Positions 31,903-41,730 of a stretch of DNA of 64,000 bases are shown here, one piece after another. The notes beneath the pieces are model-generated. The model saw nothing but the letters and a program-made list of their open reading frames with translations. It ran no database searches and was not told the origin of the DNA. The stretch comes from Bradyrhizobium elkanii USDA 76 (GTDB lineage Bacteria > Pseudomonadota > Alphaproteobacteria > Rhizobiales > Xanthobacteraceae). A program made the translations under genes and the position numbers. Position 1 is the first letter of the stretch. The number at the start of each line of letters is the position of its first letter. The DNA lies in assembly GCF_023278185.1 (NCBI RefSeq), contig NZ_CP066356.1, positions 8,176,001-8,240,000 of the forward strand. The letters are read 5' to 3'.

Positions 31903-34812
31903 TCAGCTGGCCAGCGCCGTCTTGACGGAGGCCGGCTTGAAGCCGTTTCTCAATTCGAGGATCTTGGCTGCGATTTCGGTCACCGGGACCGGATGACTGA
32001 GCAGGAAGCCCTGCGCCTCGTTGCAGCCTTCGGCCCGCATATGATCCAGCTGCTCGACGGTCTCGATGCCCTCCGCGATCGTGGTCATGCCGAGGCTTCT
32101 GCCGAGGCTGATGACGGCGCGAACGATCGACTTCGATCCATGCGTCGCGGTCGCGTCGCGCACGAAGGATTTGTCGATCTTGAGCTTGTCGAACGGGAAG
32201 CTGCGCAGATAGCTCAGCGAGGAATAGCCGGTGCCGAAATCGTCCAGCGCGATGCGCAGCCCCTGCGCCTTCAGCTTGTGCAGCGTTGCAAGCGTCTCGT
32301 TGCTGTTCGCGAGGAACACGGACTCGGTGATTTCGAGCTCCAGCCGGCGCGGCGACAATTTTGACGCCGCGAGCGCGTTGACAACGACGTCGATGAAGTC
32401 GGCATCGCGAAACTGGACCGCGGAGACGTTGACCGCGAGCTTCATCTCGCCGGGCCAGGTCGTCGCCTGTTCGCAGGCGCGATTGAGCACCCATTCTCCC
32501 AGCGGGCCGATCAGGCCGATCTCTTCCGCGATCGGGATGAACTGGTCCGGCGACACCATCCCGCGCTTGGGGTGATGCCATCGCAGCAGCGCCTCGAAGC
32601 CGCAGATGCGGTCGAGATGAAGATCGTAGAGCGGCTGGTAGTACAACGAGAATTCGTCCTTGGCCATCGCCTCGCGAAGGTCGAGCTCGAGCGCCCGGCG
32701 TCGCTGCAGGCTGGCGTCCATCGCAGGCTCGAAGAAACGCCAGGTGCCGCGGCCCTCCATCTTGGCGCGGTACAAAGCGACGTCGGCGTTCTTCAGCAGC
32801 TTCTCGCCGGTGGTGCCGTCGCCCGGCGACATCGAGATGCCGACGCTGCATCCGACGACGACGCGATGCCCATTCAGCTCGTAGGGCGCACCCACGCATT
32901 CCACGACGCGGCGCGCGAGGCGTTCGGCCTCGTCTCCGCCCTGGACGCCACACTGGATGACCGCGAACTCGTCGCCGCCCAAACGCGCGACGGTGTCGAC
33001 CTCACGGACGCAGGCGTTGAGCCGGTCCGCGACCGCACACAGCAGTTCGTCGCCGACCGGATGCCCGAGCGTGTCGTTGACCTGCTTGAAATTATCGAGA
33101 TCGAGGCAGAACACCGCGAAGCCGAGTCCGCGGCCGACCTGCGCAACCGCCAGCTCGATCCGTTCGGCCAGCAACGTCCGGTTCGGCAGCTTGGTCAGCG
33201 CATCGTGCCGGGCCATGAACGCGATCTGCGATTCCGCCCGTTGCTGTTCGGTGACGTCCTCGCAGGTGACGAGCCAGCCGCCATCGGACGTCGGCCGTTG
33301 CGCGATCGCAATGATCCGTCCATCGCTGAGATGCTGCAGATAGTTGCCGTCGTGCTGGGCCATCGAACGCTCGCGCTCCGCCAGCAGGTCGGCGACGGTC
33401 CGCTCGCCATGATTGCCGGCGGCGATGCTCAGGTCGAGCACCTCCTCCATGGTCATTCCGGGAATGACAAGCTCCGGCGATATATCGAAGATCTCGCAGA
33501 ACCGGCGGTTGGCGACCTGCAGCCGCGCCTCGCTGTTGTAGAGGCACAGCCCCTGCGACATGTGCGTGAGCGCCGCGTCGAGCCGCAGATTGGTTTCATG
33601 CAGCTCGGCCTTCTGCTGCTTCAGCGCGGAGATGTCGCTGTAGACGAGGACGACGCCGCCCTCCTGCGTCTCGCTGCGGCTGACACGCAGCCAGCGTCCA
33701 TCCGAAAGCTGCGCCTCGCTCGCAAAGCCGTCGATGTCACCATCGGCCGGCGCCAGCCTGGCGGCATCGAGCGGATTCGACTGCAGAAGCTGCGGCGAGA
33801 GACGGATGAGTTCACTCGCGCGCGAGTTGGCCAGCGCGACCTGGCCATCCGCGTCGAGCAGCACGACGCCCTCACGCGACGTTTCAAGCGCATCGGAAAG
33901 CCGTGCCTGCGCCGAGCGGCGTTGCGATACCTCTTGATTGACCATCCGCCGGATGTTGTCGCGCATCGTTTCCATGGCGGTCAGAAGCGTGCCAAGCTCG
34001 TCGGTACCGCCCTTCGGGATGGTCGCGTCGAGGTCGCCGCCGGCGATGCTTCGCGCGGCCCGCGATGCGATCGCGACCGGTCCGATGATGCGGCGCGCCA
34101 GCAGCCAGGAAAACAGGGCCGACAGAAACAGCGCGACGGTCAGCCCGGCCACGTTGAGCTGCAGGTCCCGCTTGATCGTCGAGAGCGCCTTTTGCCGAAA
34201 CAGAAAGCCGTCGCCGGCCGTATAGTTGACCAGCAGCTCGACCTGCTGGCTGACGATCTTGGAGTAGCGATCGACATCGCCGACCGTCGCGCCCGGTTCG
34301 CGCGGATCGGCCGCCGCGCTTCCCTCTGTGGACGATCCGACCGCGCGTCGGTGCAGCGCCATCCAGGCGTCGGCGGCTTCCTGAACCTTTGCGGCGGCTT
34401 GCGCGGCGCGCGAGGATTGCGACCGATCGGCGGCAATCGCCAGGTCTTCCGAGAGCGTCTTCGCGAGCTTTTCAATCTGGCCATCGAGATTGGCGCGGAT
34501 CTCCGGATCCGTGGTCAGCAGGCGCTGCGACGAGGCGACCCGCATCGTGGCGAAATCCGCACCGGCCGCGCGTGCATAGTTGATCGACATCAGGGATTCG
34601 TCGAACGTCTTGGCCACCAGATCGCCGGCATGGCGGATGCCGAGGATGGAGTATCCGCCGAGGGCGACCGCAACGGCGCTCATCGCAAGGCAAAAAATCA
34701 GAATCTGGCTGCGGATCGAACCCTTGGTCAGGGCAAGACGCGAAAGGCAGCCGGCCGCGAACCGAAAGGCCGCACCGCTCTTTACCTTGAGGTTGCCAAA
34801 TAGGCTGTCCAT
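31903..34812 (-). CDS. membrane-bound GGDEF-EAL cyclic-di-GMP protein with HAMP and PAS domains
   Basis: A 969-residue inner-membrane signalling protein. A first helix at about 36-55 and a second at about 222-242 bracket a periplasmic sensor. HAMP (about 245-300), two PAS-like domains (about 310-410 and 420-540), GGDEF (about 545-700) and EAL (about 715-955) follow. The GGDEF active site RLGGDEF is intact (near 612). EAL keeps FEALLRW (near 738), EITESVF, DDFGTGYSSL and AEGIET, so both synthase and phosphodiesterase activities are possible. It is convergent with ecfG and has no partner gene. Confidence 0.93.
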   Translation of the reverse strand: MDSLFGNLKVKSGAAFRFAAGCLSRLALTKGSIRSQILIFCLAMSAVAVALGGYSILGIRHAGDLVAKTFDESLMSINYARAAGADFATMRVASSQRLLTTDPEIRANLDGQIEKLAKTLSEDLAIAADRSQSSRAAQAAAKVQEAADAWMALHRRAVGSSTEGSAAADPREPGATVGDVDRYSKIVSQQVELLVNYTAGDGFLFRQKALSTIKRDLQLNVAGLTVALFLSALFSWLLARRIIGPVAIASRAARSIAGGDLDATIPKGGTDELGTLLTAMETMRDNIRRMVNQEVSQRRSAQARLSDALETSREGVVLLDADGQVALANSRASELIRLSPQLLQSNPLDAARLAPADGDIDGFASEAQLSDGRWLRVSRSETQEGGVVLVYSDISALKQQKAELHETNLRLDAALTHMSQGLCLYNSEARLQVANRRFCEIFDISPELVIPGMTMEEVLDLSIAAGNHGERTVADLLAERERSMAQHDGNYLQHLSDGRIIAIAQRPTSDGGWLVTCEDVTEQQRAESQIAFMARHDALTKLPNRTLLAERIELAVAQVGRGLGFAVFCLDLDNFKQVNDTLGHPVGDELLCAVADRLNACVREVDTVARLGGDEFAVIQCGVQGGDEAERLARRVVECVGAPYELNGHRVVVGCSVGISMSPGDGTTGEKLLKNADVALYRAKMEGRGTWRFFEPAMDASLQRRRALELDLREAMAKDEFSLYYQPLYDLHLDRICGFEALLRWHHPKRGMVSPDQFIPIAEEIGLIGPLGEWVLNRACEQATTWPGEMKLAVNVSAVQFRDADFIDVVVNALAASKLSPRRLELEITESVFLANSNETLATLHKLKAQGLRIALDDFGTGYSSLSYLRSFPFDKLKIDKSFVRDATATHGSKSIVRAVISLGRSLGMTTIAEGIETVEQLDHMRAEGCNEAQGFLLSHPVPVTEIAAKILELRNGFKPASVKTALAS

Positions 34813-35029
34813 GCCCGCGTTTCGCCGTAGTGCTCGATACTCAAGCTACGCAGAAACGCGCAGCACTGCGGAAAATAACTGTCTGCTCAAAATTGCCTTA
34901 GTAGTGACTGGAACTCATGCTGAAATCGTTAAGATCAGCTGGCGATAATCACCCTTACAGGTAATCCCGGAGCCACACTTGCAGCCCGGGATAGCCGATA
35001 TTTGGTGTTCGAGCTTCAGCGGGGGTCTC

Positions 35030-35395
35030 ATGCAGTCAGGCTTGTTGCGCGCCTTGCGCCAAAGCCAGTTCGGCCGCGTGCCATTTGCGGCGGCGATCGT
35101 TACTGGAGCGCTTGCGGGAGCCGCTTTGGGCGCAGCCCCTTATGTCATTTCGCAGAAGGATCGTGAATTCAAACCCGCGCAGATCTCGATCAAGCGGGGC
35201 GAGGTTTTACGATTCGTTAACGATGACGGTGAACTGCTGCATCACGCTTATTTGAGCACCGAGACGTTCAGTTTCGACTCGGGCGACCAGCAGCCGGGCA
35301 GCAAGTTCGACGTCACCTTCTCGGTGCCCGGCGACTACACGGTGCTGTGCGGCATTCATCCGAAGATGAAGCTCGCCGTCCACGTCGCCAAATAG
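35030..35395 (+). CDS. exported cupredoxin (plastocyanin/azurin-like)
   Basis: A 121-residue periplasmic or membrane-anchored copper protein. The start at ATG 35030 (MQSGLLRALRQ) leads to a hydrophobic signal or anchor at about 18-38. The type-1 copper ligands look complete: His71 or His72 in LLHHAYLS, and Cys107, His110 and Met113 in VLCGIHPKM. This spacing is that of small blue copper electron carriers. It lies beside a membrane protein and a di-heme peroxidase, so it may shuttle electrons to one of them. Confidence 0.85.
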   Translation: MQSGLLRALRQSQFGRVPFAAAIVTGALAGAALGAAPYVISQKDREFKPAQISIKRGEVLRFVNDDGELLHHAYLSTETFSFDSGDQQPGSKFDVTFSVPGDYTVLCGIHPKMKLAVHVAK

Positions 35396-35415
35396 CCGCC
35401 CCAGGCGGCGGCGAT

Positions 35416-36471
35416 CTACAGGACCGAGGTCTTGAAGATCGCGGCGTGGCCGAAATAGTAGACGAACAAGGTCACCGACAGCGCGGCCCCGAGCGCAACC
35501 GGGGCAAGCCACGGCGCACGACGGTCGCGCGGCAACACCTTGTTGTCGGCGACAATCGCAAGCAGGACGGCGATGATCGCCGAATGGCCGATCGTGTCGA
35601 TCTTGCCGAATTCGAAGCACGCGCTGATGAACATCCCCGTCAGCACGGTGGCGGCGCAGCGCCGGATCAGCGGCGTCCAGATCAAGGCGAAGGCGAGCGT
35701 GAATTCCACCATGCCGGCGGCGCGCATGTAGAACTCGTTGTCGAAGCCCAGCGTCATCGCGGAATGCTCGATCAGCAGCGGGAAGCTCCACTCCGGATAG
35801 GCCCATTTTTCGACCGAGGCCCACATCAACGTCACCGCGGCGGCGTAGCGCATCACGTCGATCGGCCGGATTCCGAACAGATCCTTGTTCAGCCCGACGA
35901 GCGCAAGATAGGCGGCAACACCGAGAAAGATCGGGTAATCGGCGAGGTGAAAGACACCATAGTCGCGCACGCCGATCCCGAACAGGACCACCATCCCCGC
36001 CGCCGACAGCGGCAGCGTGCGTCGTGACAGCATCCCGGCAGCGATCGCAAGCTGCAGCGCGCCGACGTACGGCGACGTCGTCTTCAACTCGGGCGTCAGC
36101 AGGATGCCGCCCACGGCCCAGATCGAGATGAAGAAGAACGCGCAGACGGCGCGCATCATCAATTCGGTGCGCAGCCGCAGTCCCTCGGTGATGCGGTCCA
36201 TCACCCGGATCGTGGCATCACCCAGCGAGGTGGGCTCGATCAGGCAACCCGCAAACAGCCAGAAGACCGCGACACCGAGCAGCAGCTCGAAGTCCAGGCA
36301 AAGGACATTCTCGAGTCCGCGGGGCTGACCGGCGACATCGTAAGCACAAAACCATTTGACATGTGCCTCGGCACTGCGCGCGGCGACGACACAAAACAAA
36401 ACCGCTGCAAGGCACGTGGCGAAAAAGGAGCGCACCGCCGAGACGGTATCTCGCGCCCATCCACTAAACAT
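35416..36471 (-). CDS. polytopic membrane protein of unknown function
   Basis: 351 residues from ATG 36471 (MFSGWARD); an in-frame start at 36489 adds six. About nine hydrophobic helices follow an N-terminal segment, and the first loop has two cysteines (WFCAYDVAG, ENVLCLDF). Residues near 215-250 (LMWASVEKWAYPEW) recall DoxX/HTTM-type quinone-interacting membrane proteins, but the match is weak. It is convergent with the cupredoxin gene and separated by 20 bases. Confidence 0.6.
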   Translation of the reverse strand: MFSGWARDTVSAVRSFFATCLAAVLFCVVAARSAEAHVKWFCAYDVAGQPRGLENVLCLDFELLLGVAVFWLFAGCLIEPTSLGDATIRVMDRITEGLRLRTELMMRAVCAFFFISIWAVGGILLTPELKTTSPYVGALQLAIAAGMLSRRTLPLSAAGMVVLFGIGVRDYGVFHLADYPIFLGVAAYLALVGLNKDLFGIRPIDVMRYAAAVTLMWASVEKWAYPEWSFPLLIEHSAMTLGFDNEFYMRAAGMVEFTLAFALIWTPLIRRCAATVLTGMFISACFEFGKIDTIGHSAIIAVLLAIVADNKVLPRDRRAPWLAPVALGAALSVTLFVYYFGHAAIFKTSVL

Positions 36472-36707
36472 TGAACCAACCGCCCACACACTTAAGGACT
36501 TGTTTAACTTATATCAAATTTTACGCTTTGCGCCTGCCGGGACAGCCCATGGTTGCATTGTGGTTAATCAGGGCTGGCGAGCCCCCGGCCTGTCCCTTAG
36601 TGCAGTATTTACAGCCGGTTCCCTCAAATTTTAGCTAATTCCGGCACGGGAGCTCAATTCAACTGTCGTAGTGAAATCCGGACAAATCGGATCGGGAGGC
36701 CGGTAAA

Positions 36708-36869
36708 GTGTTCGGAGCGTTGAGCGTCGTAAGTATCGGGGTGGGGTCGGCCCTCGCCTACATGACAAGATCGTCCGGTGCGCGCACAGCGACACTCGAG
36801 ACCTGCGCGGGCGCATTCGTGATCGTCGGGCTCGGCCTCCTGGGCGCGGCGCTGCCGCACCTGTCCTGA
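36708..36869 (+). CDS. 53-residue small membrane protein
   Basis: GTG 36708 follows GGGAGG by 8 bases. Two hydrophobic stretches (about 2-18 and 34-50) are joined by a polar loop, TRSSGARTATLETC. No family is recognised. The gap before it (36472-36707) has no other gene. Confidence 0.55.
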   Translation: MFGALSVVSIGVGSALAYMTRSSGARTATLETCAGAFVIVGLGLLGAALPHLS

Positions 36870-36901
36870 ACGAACCTCGTCTGAACCGCGTTGGGCCGAG
36901 G

Positions 36902-37930
36902 TCAGCGCGGCAGTTTGGGGACTCCTGCCACCGGCGGGGCCGTTGCGGTCAGGGTTTGCAGGAAGGCAATGAGATCGTTCTTCTCGCCTGCCGTCAGGGA
37001 CAGCGGCTTGATGTCGGGCGATCGGCTCGGCCGATCGATCCCGCCCTTGTTGTAGAGCTCGATGACATCTTCCAGCGTCGCCACCGATCCGTCGTGCATA
37101 TAGGGCGCGCGGCGCGCGACGTCGCGCAATGTCGGCGTCTTGAACGCATATTTCAGCTTCGCCGAGGTCGGAAAGAAACGGCCGCGCCCGATGTCATGGC
37201 CCTTGGCGGTACCGATATCCTGGAAGGATCCGTCGGAAAACGACGGGCCGCTGTGGCAAGCCGAGCAACGCGCCTTGCCGTTGAAAAGCTCAAAGCCGTG
37301 CTGGGCTGGCTTGCTGATGGCGGTATCGTCGCCCTTGATCCAACGGTCGAACGGAGCCTCGCCTGCAACGATGGAGCGCTCGAAGGTCGCCAATGACGCC
37401 TCGATCCTCGGCCGCGTGATCGCGCCGTCTCCGAACGCGTGGGCGAAGGCATCGACATAGCCGGGGATCGCCGACAGTCGCGCGATCAATTCCGGCTCGG
37501 TCATGTTCAGGTTCGCCGGACTGAGGATCGGCCCGAACGCAACGGATTCCAGATCCTTGAACTTGCCGTCCCATCCCAACGGCTCGAAGAAGGCCACATC
37601 GATCAATGTCGGCGAGCGGATCGGCAGGCCCTTGGGATCCTCACCGATGGCGCGCGGAAGGCCGTCGGCCCATGAAAGGGATGGCCTGTGGCAGCTCGCG
37701 CAGGAGTGCGTCTTTGACCTCGACAGCAGCGGATCGAAGAACAGCAGCTGCCCAAGGGTGGATTTCGCCTCCGAATAGGGATTGCTGCTCGGGAACGGAA
37801 CGACGTCCGGCCGCCGATAGCTGGCACGGATTGTCGCAGGGTCGCCCGGCGCCGTCGCCGGGGTCAAGGCAAGCGACAGCCCTACCGGCAAAACTGCCGC
37901 GAGCAAGGTCAGGCTGACCCAAAGCCTCAT
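36902..37930 (-). CDS. di-heme cytochrome c peroxidase / MauG family protein
   Basis: A 342-residue periplasmic protein with a signal peptide to about 24 and two c-type heme sites: CASCH at 77-81 and CSACH at 222-226. The first half holds the low-potential peroxidatic heme and the second the electron-accepting heme, as in CcpA and MauG. It could reduce hydrogen peroxide or oxidise a protein partner. The start at 37930 (MRLWVSLTLL) is better than the upstream 37969. The cupredoxin gene 1.5 kb away is a possible electron donor. Confidence 0.9.
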   Translation of the reverse strand: MRLWVSLTLLAAVLPVGLSLALTPATAPGDPATIRASYRRPDVVPFPSSNPYSEAKSTLGQLLFFDPLLSRSKTHSCASCHRPSLSWADGLPRAIGEDPKGLPIRSPTLIDVAFFEPLGWDGKFKDLESVAFGPILSPANLNMTEPELIARLSAIPGYVDAFAHAFGDGAITRPRIEASLATFERSIVAGEAPFDRWIKGDDTAISKPAQHGFELFNGKARCSACHSGPSFSDGSFQDIGTAKGHDIGRGRFFPTSAKLKYAFKTPTLRDVARRAPYMHDGSVATLEDVIELYNKGGIDRPSRSPDIKPLSLTAGEKNDLIAFLQTLTATAPPVAGVPKLPR

Positions 37931-38109
37931 CGGGGTCCTCAGACGGTATCCTGCTCGGTATATGCCCAAGCAAGTTCAACGAAGTTTTAACAAACGGTTG
38001 CGGTCTGTTACGGATGCCGGGCATTGGTCACGATGACGCGGGGGTCTGCGCGCGCGCCTGATTTCGATCAATCCGCGCGGCGTCATGATCACACAACCTG
38101 AGGCAGCCG

Positions 38110-39786
38110 CTACTTCTTCACCGGGCGCAGCGGCGCGGAGAACTGTTCGGTGCGGTCGCGCTCGGTCATGTCGACGACGGTGTCCATCGGCGCGGTCAGC
38201 TCATAGACATAGGAGACGTCGGTGAAGTAGCGCTTCGCGGTGCCGCCGAGCGCTTCGGGCGCGACACGGTCGAGCAGGATCAGGCCGAAGTCACTGTCGA
38301 CCCGCCGCGTCGCCTGGCTGGTGTTGAACTCCTCCCAGCGGAAATGGAAGACCACGTCCGCATCGTCGCCGACGACCTCCCAATTGGCGACGATGTGCGG
38401 GTGCTTGCCGACCAGGGACAGCCCTTCGTCGGAATGCGAGGCGAGCTCGAAGAACAGCAGCGACAGCGATTGCGCGGCGCGAGCGCTGACCGTGATGTCG
38501 GGACCGTTCACCGCGATCCGGTCGGCATGCGGGATCGAGCGCGATTCGAACAGGCCCTTCAGCTTGACGCCCTGCCACTGGCTCTCGCTGAGCAGCGTGA
38601 CGACGTTCGACATCGCGTGGATGCGCCCGATCAGGAGCTCGCGCGCGACGTCGATATCGGCGCCGTGCCGCAGCGTGCGGGTCACGATCGACTGGATCAC
38701 CGCGAGGATGTTCTTGACGCGATGGTTGAGCTCGTCGATCACGGCGGTCAACCGGCGCTCGAAGCCGATGCGGACCTCGATCTCGCGGCTGAGGCGCAAA
38801 TTGTTGTAGGCGACATAGCCGAACAGGCCGCAGACGATGCCGGTCAGCGCGAGGCCGATCGCCGCGACGATGGTCGCGGTCTGCTGCGCACGCACCGTGG
38901 CGTTGCTCTTGGCGTAATAGTCGAGCGACCAGTCACGGCCGCCGAACGTCACCGTGCGCACCATCGACGGCACCGGGCCGTCCTGGCGCACCGCGCGCGA
39001 GGTGACGATGCCCTGCTCGTTGGCGGTGAACTCGTCATTCGAGTCGCGCGGGTCCTTCAGCGCCACCGCGAACAGCGAGCTGTCGTCGTTGGTCAGCATC
39101 AGCGACGACAACTCATAGGAGAAGGTGATGAAGCCGGCCGGCTCGGATGCGCCCTCCTGGAACACCGGCGCGGCGAGCACGACCCCGACCGGGCCGTTCT
39201 GCCGCAACAACGGCACCGGGTCGGAGGCCACCGGCTTGGCGTTGGCCATCGCCTGCGCCAGCATCGGGCCCACCACCGAGTGGCGGTCGAAGGCGCGGCC
39301 CGGAATGCTCAGGGTCTCCGGATTGCGCGGCTCGACGTCCATCAGCACGTTGATCGGCTTGTCGAGCGCCTTGAGGTCAAGCGCCTGGTCGTCGAAATCC
39401 CGGATGGTCGGATTGGTGAAGCCGTTGGCCTTCAGCTCGGCCTCCGCCGCGGCGAGCTCGTCCGGCTTGAGCCGCGCGATCCAGGCGGCGACGACGAAAT
39501 CGGTCTTGAAGGCGTAGATCGCCGAGCGCAGCGGCTGCAGCATGTTGGCCTTCACCATCGACGGCGCCCGGAACAGCCCCGAGGCCACCCGCGCCAGCAG
39601 CTCGCGCTCGGTCAGGCGGTCCTGCACCAGGCTGGCATGGACGTCGATCGCCCGCGCCAGCGCGATGCCGTCGATCGCGAGCTCCTGATCGTGCACCCGA
39701 TAGGCGGCAAGACCGGAGAGCAGAACTCCGATCAGTGCAATCAAGGCAACGATGAAGCCCAGTCGAACCACACGCTTACTCGGCAA
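38110..39786 (-). CDS. CHASE-domain HWE-family sensor histidine kinase with atypical ATP-binding domain
   Basis: A 558-residue membrane sensor. One helix at about 8-28 is followed by a CHASE-type periplasmic domain (about 45-270), a second helix (about 295-320) and an HWE kinase region. The phospho-acceptor box is DELNHRVKN with His near 355. The N-box, usually HELATNAxKYG, reads FELASHSDEG, so the magnesium-binding Asn is missing; the WE of the family is kept in FRWEEF. The G-box reads SDFGLILLDR. It may be a poor kinase or a phosphatase. HWE kinases often feed PhyR-type regulators. Confidence 0.85.
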   Translation of the reverse strand: MPSKRVVRLGFIVALIALIGVLLSGLAAYRVHDQELAIDGIALARAIDVHASLVQDRLTERELLARVASGLFRAPSMVKANMLQPLRSAIYAFKTDFVVAAWIARLKPDELAAAEAELKANGFTNPTIRDFDDQALDLKALDKPINVLMDVEPRNPETLSIPGRAFDRHSVVGPMLAQAMANAKPVASDPVPLLRQNGPVGVVLAAPVFQEGASEPAGFITFSYELSSLMLTNDDSSLFAVALKDPRDSNDEFTANEQGIVTSRAVRQDGPVPSMVRTVTFGGRDWSLDYYAKSNATVRAQQTATIVAAIGLALTGIVCGLFGYVAYNNLRLSREIEVRIGFERRLTAVIDELNHRVKNILAVIQSIVTRTLRHGADIDVARELLIGRIHAMSNVVTLLSESQWQGVKLKGLFESRSIPHADRIAVNGPDITVSARAAQSLSLLFFELASHSDEGLSLVGKHPHIVANWEVVGDDADVVFHFRWEEFNTSQATRRVDSDFGLILLDRVAPEALGGTAKRYFTDVSYVYELTAPMDTVVDMTERDRTEQFSAPLRPVKK

Positions 39787-40205
39787 TCAGGGGGTGGCGA
39801 AAGGGGACGGAAGGCATCTGGCTTCTGCGAGGGCGGCGACAAATCAGGATGCGATGAAAGCCCGCCGCTAAGTAATATGGAATAGCGATCATCGGTCCGC
39901 AACAGGAGCCGGTCGGCAACATTAACGACGACGCCACCCGGCGGTCTTTGGCGGCGCCAACGGTTGCTAATCGTCAAAGTTGGAAATTGTTCCGGCTATT
40001 GCGCAGCTTTTTTGCGGCGGCCGTGATCGGCCAAAGGCTCACCCCGTCATCCTCGCGCAAAGGCTTCGCCTTTGTCGCTGGAGGTGCGAGCCGAGCGAGT
40101 CTCGAAGGATGCATGGCCACCAGCGGGGCCGTTCATCCTTCGAGACGCGCTGCGCGCTCCTCAGGATGGCGGGGATAAGGAATCGCACCGCCACAATGAT
40201 TAACG
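39787..40205. other. gene-free gap with a decayed GTCATCC-type repeat
   Basis: The 419 bases between the kinase gene and ureG hold no open frame I can support. Bases 40043-40178 carry a palindromic repeat with CCGTCATCCTCGCGCAAAGG at the left and TCATCCTTCGAGACGCGCTG in the middle. The left hairpin is related to the one at 25583-25627. Confidence 0.6.
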
Positions 40206-40844
40206 TCAGCCCGCCTTGACCTTGCCCTGCGACCGAAGGCCGCCCTTGGTCTCGATGAAGCTGATGATGCGATCGAGGCCGTCGCTCTTCTTCAGGTTGG
40301 TCATCACGAAGGGCCGCTCGCCGCGCATCCGCCTGGCGTCGGTGTCCATCTTCTCGAGCGACGCACCGACATGGGGTGCAAGATCGATCTTGTTGATCAC
40401 CAGGAGGTCGGATCGCGTGATGCCGGGACCGCCCTTGGAGGGGATCTTGTCGCCGGCGGCAACGTCGATGACGTAGATCGTCAGATCGGCCAATTCCGGC
40501 GAGAAGGTCGCCGCCAGATTGTCGCCGCCGGATTCGATCAGCACCAGATCGAGGTTGGGGAATTTCGCCCGCATGTCGGCGACCGCCGCGAGATTCATCG
40601 AAGCGTCCTCGCGGATCGCGGTGTGCGGACAGCCGCCGGTCTCGACACCGGCGATGCGGTCCGGCGTCAGCGAGCCGGAGCGCACCAGAAACTCGGCATC
40701 CCATTTGGTGTAGATGTCGTTGGTGATCGCGGCGATGTCGTAGCGCTCGCGCATCGACTTGCAGAGCAGGTCCATCAGCGCGGTCTTGCCGGAGCCGACC
40801 GGACCGCCGACGCCGACGCGAAGTGGGCCGTGGGAAGTGGGCAT
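40206..40844 (-). CDS. ureG: urease accessory GTPase UreG
   Basis: UreG is the GTPase that drives nickel insertion into urease together with UreD, UreF and UreE. 212 residues: P-loop [10 protein letters not shown] near 14-23, the conserved nickel-binding CPH motif in [13 protein letters not shown], and [10 protein letters not shown] for guanine recognition. Last gene of the ure operon, separated from ureF by a palindromic repeat. Confidence 0.96.
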   Translation of the reverse strand: MPTSHGPLRVGVGGPVGSGKTALMDLLCKSMRERYDIAAITNDIYTKWDAEFLVRSGSLTPDRIAGVETGGCPHTAIREDASMNLAAVADMRAKFPNLDLVLIESGGDNLAATFSPELADLTIYVIDVAAGDKIPSKGGPGITRSDLLVINKIDLAPHVGASLEKMDTDARRMRGERPFVMTNLKKSDGLDRIISFIETKGGLRSQGKVKAG

Positions 40845-40867
40845 ATCAGGTGCTCTCTCCGTTATCG

Positions 40868-40997
40868 TCGTCCCGGCGCAGGCCGGGACCCATTACCACT
40901 GAATTGAATTGTTGCGCGAAGCTGAGGCCGCAGACTTGCATAACCACAGAGGCCGGTGGTGATGGGTCCCGGCCTTCGCCGGGACGACGGTGAGACC
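40868..40997. repeat. long palindrome between ureF and ureG
   Basis: CGTCGTCCCGGCGCAGGCCG and CGGCCTTCGCCGGGACGACG form a long imperfect stem around about 70 bases. It sits inside an operon, so a structured intercistronic RNA is expected there. Confidence 0.8.
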
Positions 40998-40998
40998 A

Positions 40999-41730
40999 TC
41001 ATGACCGGAACAGCCTCGTGTACTGCGTCTCGTGACGCAGGCTTGCGAGATCGGCGCGAAAGGTCGCGCTGCCGAGATCGTCGAGCGAGGCGGCGCCGGC
41101 CCGCGCCGCGGTCGCGGCAACGACCGGCTCGAGATCGGCCAGCACGCGCTGGCTGTCGGTCTGCCCGAGCGGGATCAGCCGGCTGCCCGCGGAAATCCAG
41201 TTCGAGAGCACGGCATGCAGGAAGGCGTGCAGCGCCGGCGCAAGCCGAATGCCGTGCGCGGCGCTGACGAGGCCGACTGCGACCGGGTAGACGATCGGTC
41301 CGTCGCAAGCCGCGATCATCGCGTCGAGGCCGGGTGAATTCCAGGCGGCACCGGCAATCTCGATGAAGGCGCGCCCCTGCGTCGTGGTCTCGAGCCGCCG
41401 CTCGCGCGACGGCACGAAGGCCGCGGCAAGCTCGGCGATCTCCTTCAGCCCGGCATGATTGGGCTGCAAAGCCGCGCGGAAACTCTGCGCGAGAAACACG
41501 GCGTCGCAAAATCCGCTGCCATCGGAAAGCATCGCGGCGAGCCAATCGCGCAGCGACGCGGCATCGGTGATGTCGCCGGCCTCGACCGCCCATTCGATGC
41601 CGCTGGAATAGGCGAACGCTCCCACCGGAAAGGACGGCGACAGCCACGTCATCAGCCGGTACAGCGCGGCCGCCTCGTCCTCCGCCATCCCGCCGCGCAG
41701 CGCGGCGGGATCAGGCTCATTTGTGGTCAT
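40999..41730 (-). CDS. ureF: urease accessory protein UreF
   Basis: UreF is a 243-residue all-helical chaperone that bridges apo-urease/UreD and UreG. The start at 41730 ([11 protein letters not shown]) overlaps ureE by 14 bases. The frame is open to 41958, but that part is only ureE read in another frame (the His codons read as Met and Thr). Conserved [20 protein letters not shown] near 35-54 and the [12 protein letters not shown] stretch mark the family. Confidence 0.94.
   Translation of the reverse strand: MTTNEPDPAALRGGMAEDEAAALYRLMTWLSPSFPVGAFAYSSGIEWAVEAGDITDAASLRDWLAAMLSDGSGFCDAVFLAQSFRAALQPNHAGLKEIAELAAAFVPSRERRLETTTQGRAFIEIAGAAWNSPGLDAMIAACDGPIVYPVAVGLVSAAHGIRLAPALHAFLHAVLSNWISAGSRLIPLGQTDSQRVLADLEPVVAATAARAGAASLDDLGSATFRADLASLRHETQYTRLFRS

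Noticed and set aside
32572..34803. 743-codon open frame on the plus strand
   Set aside because: Lies wholly opposite the GGDEF-EAL gene, whose domains are clear. Composition is that of an antisense shadow.
34908..34928. GGAAC followed by CGTT before the cupredoxin gene
   Set aside because: The spacing is only 12 bases, outside the 16-17 needed by EcfG-type promoters.
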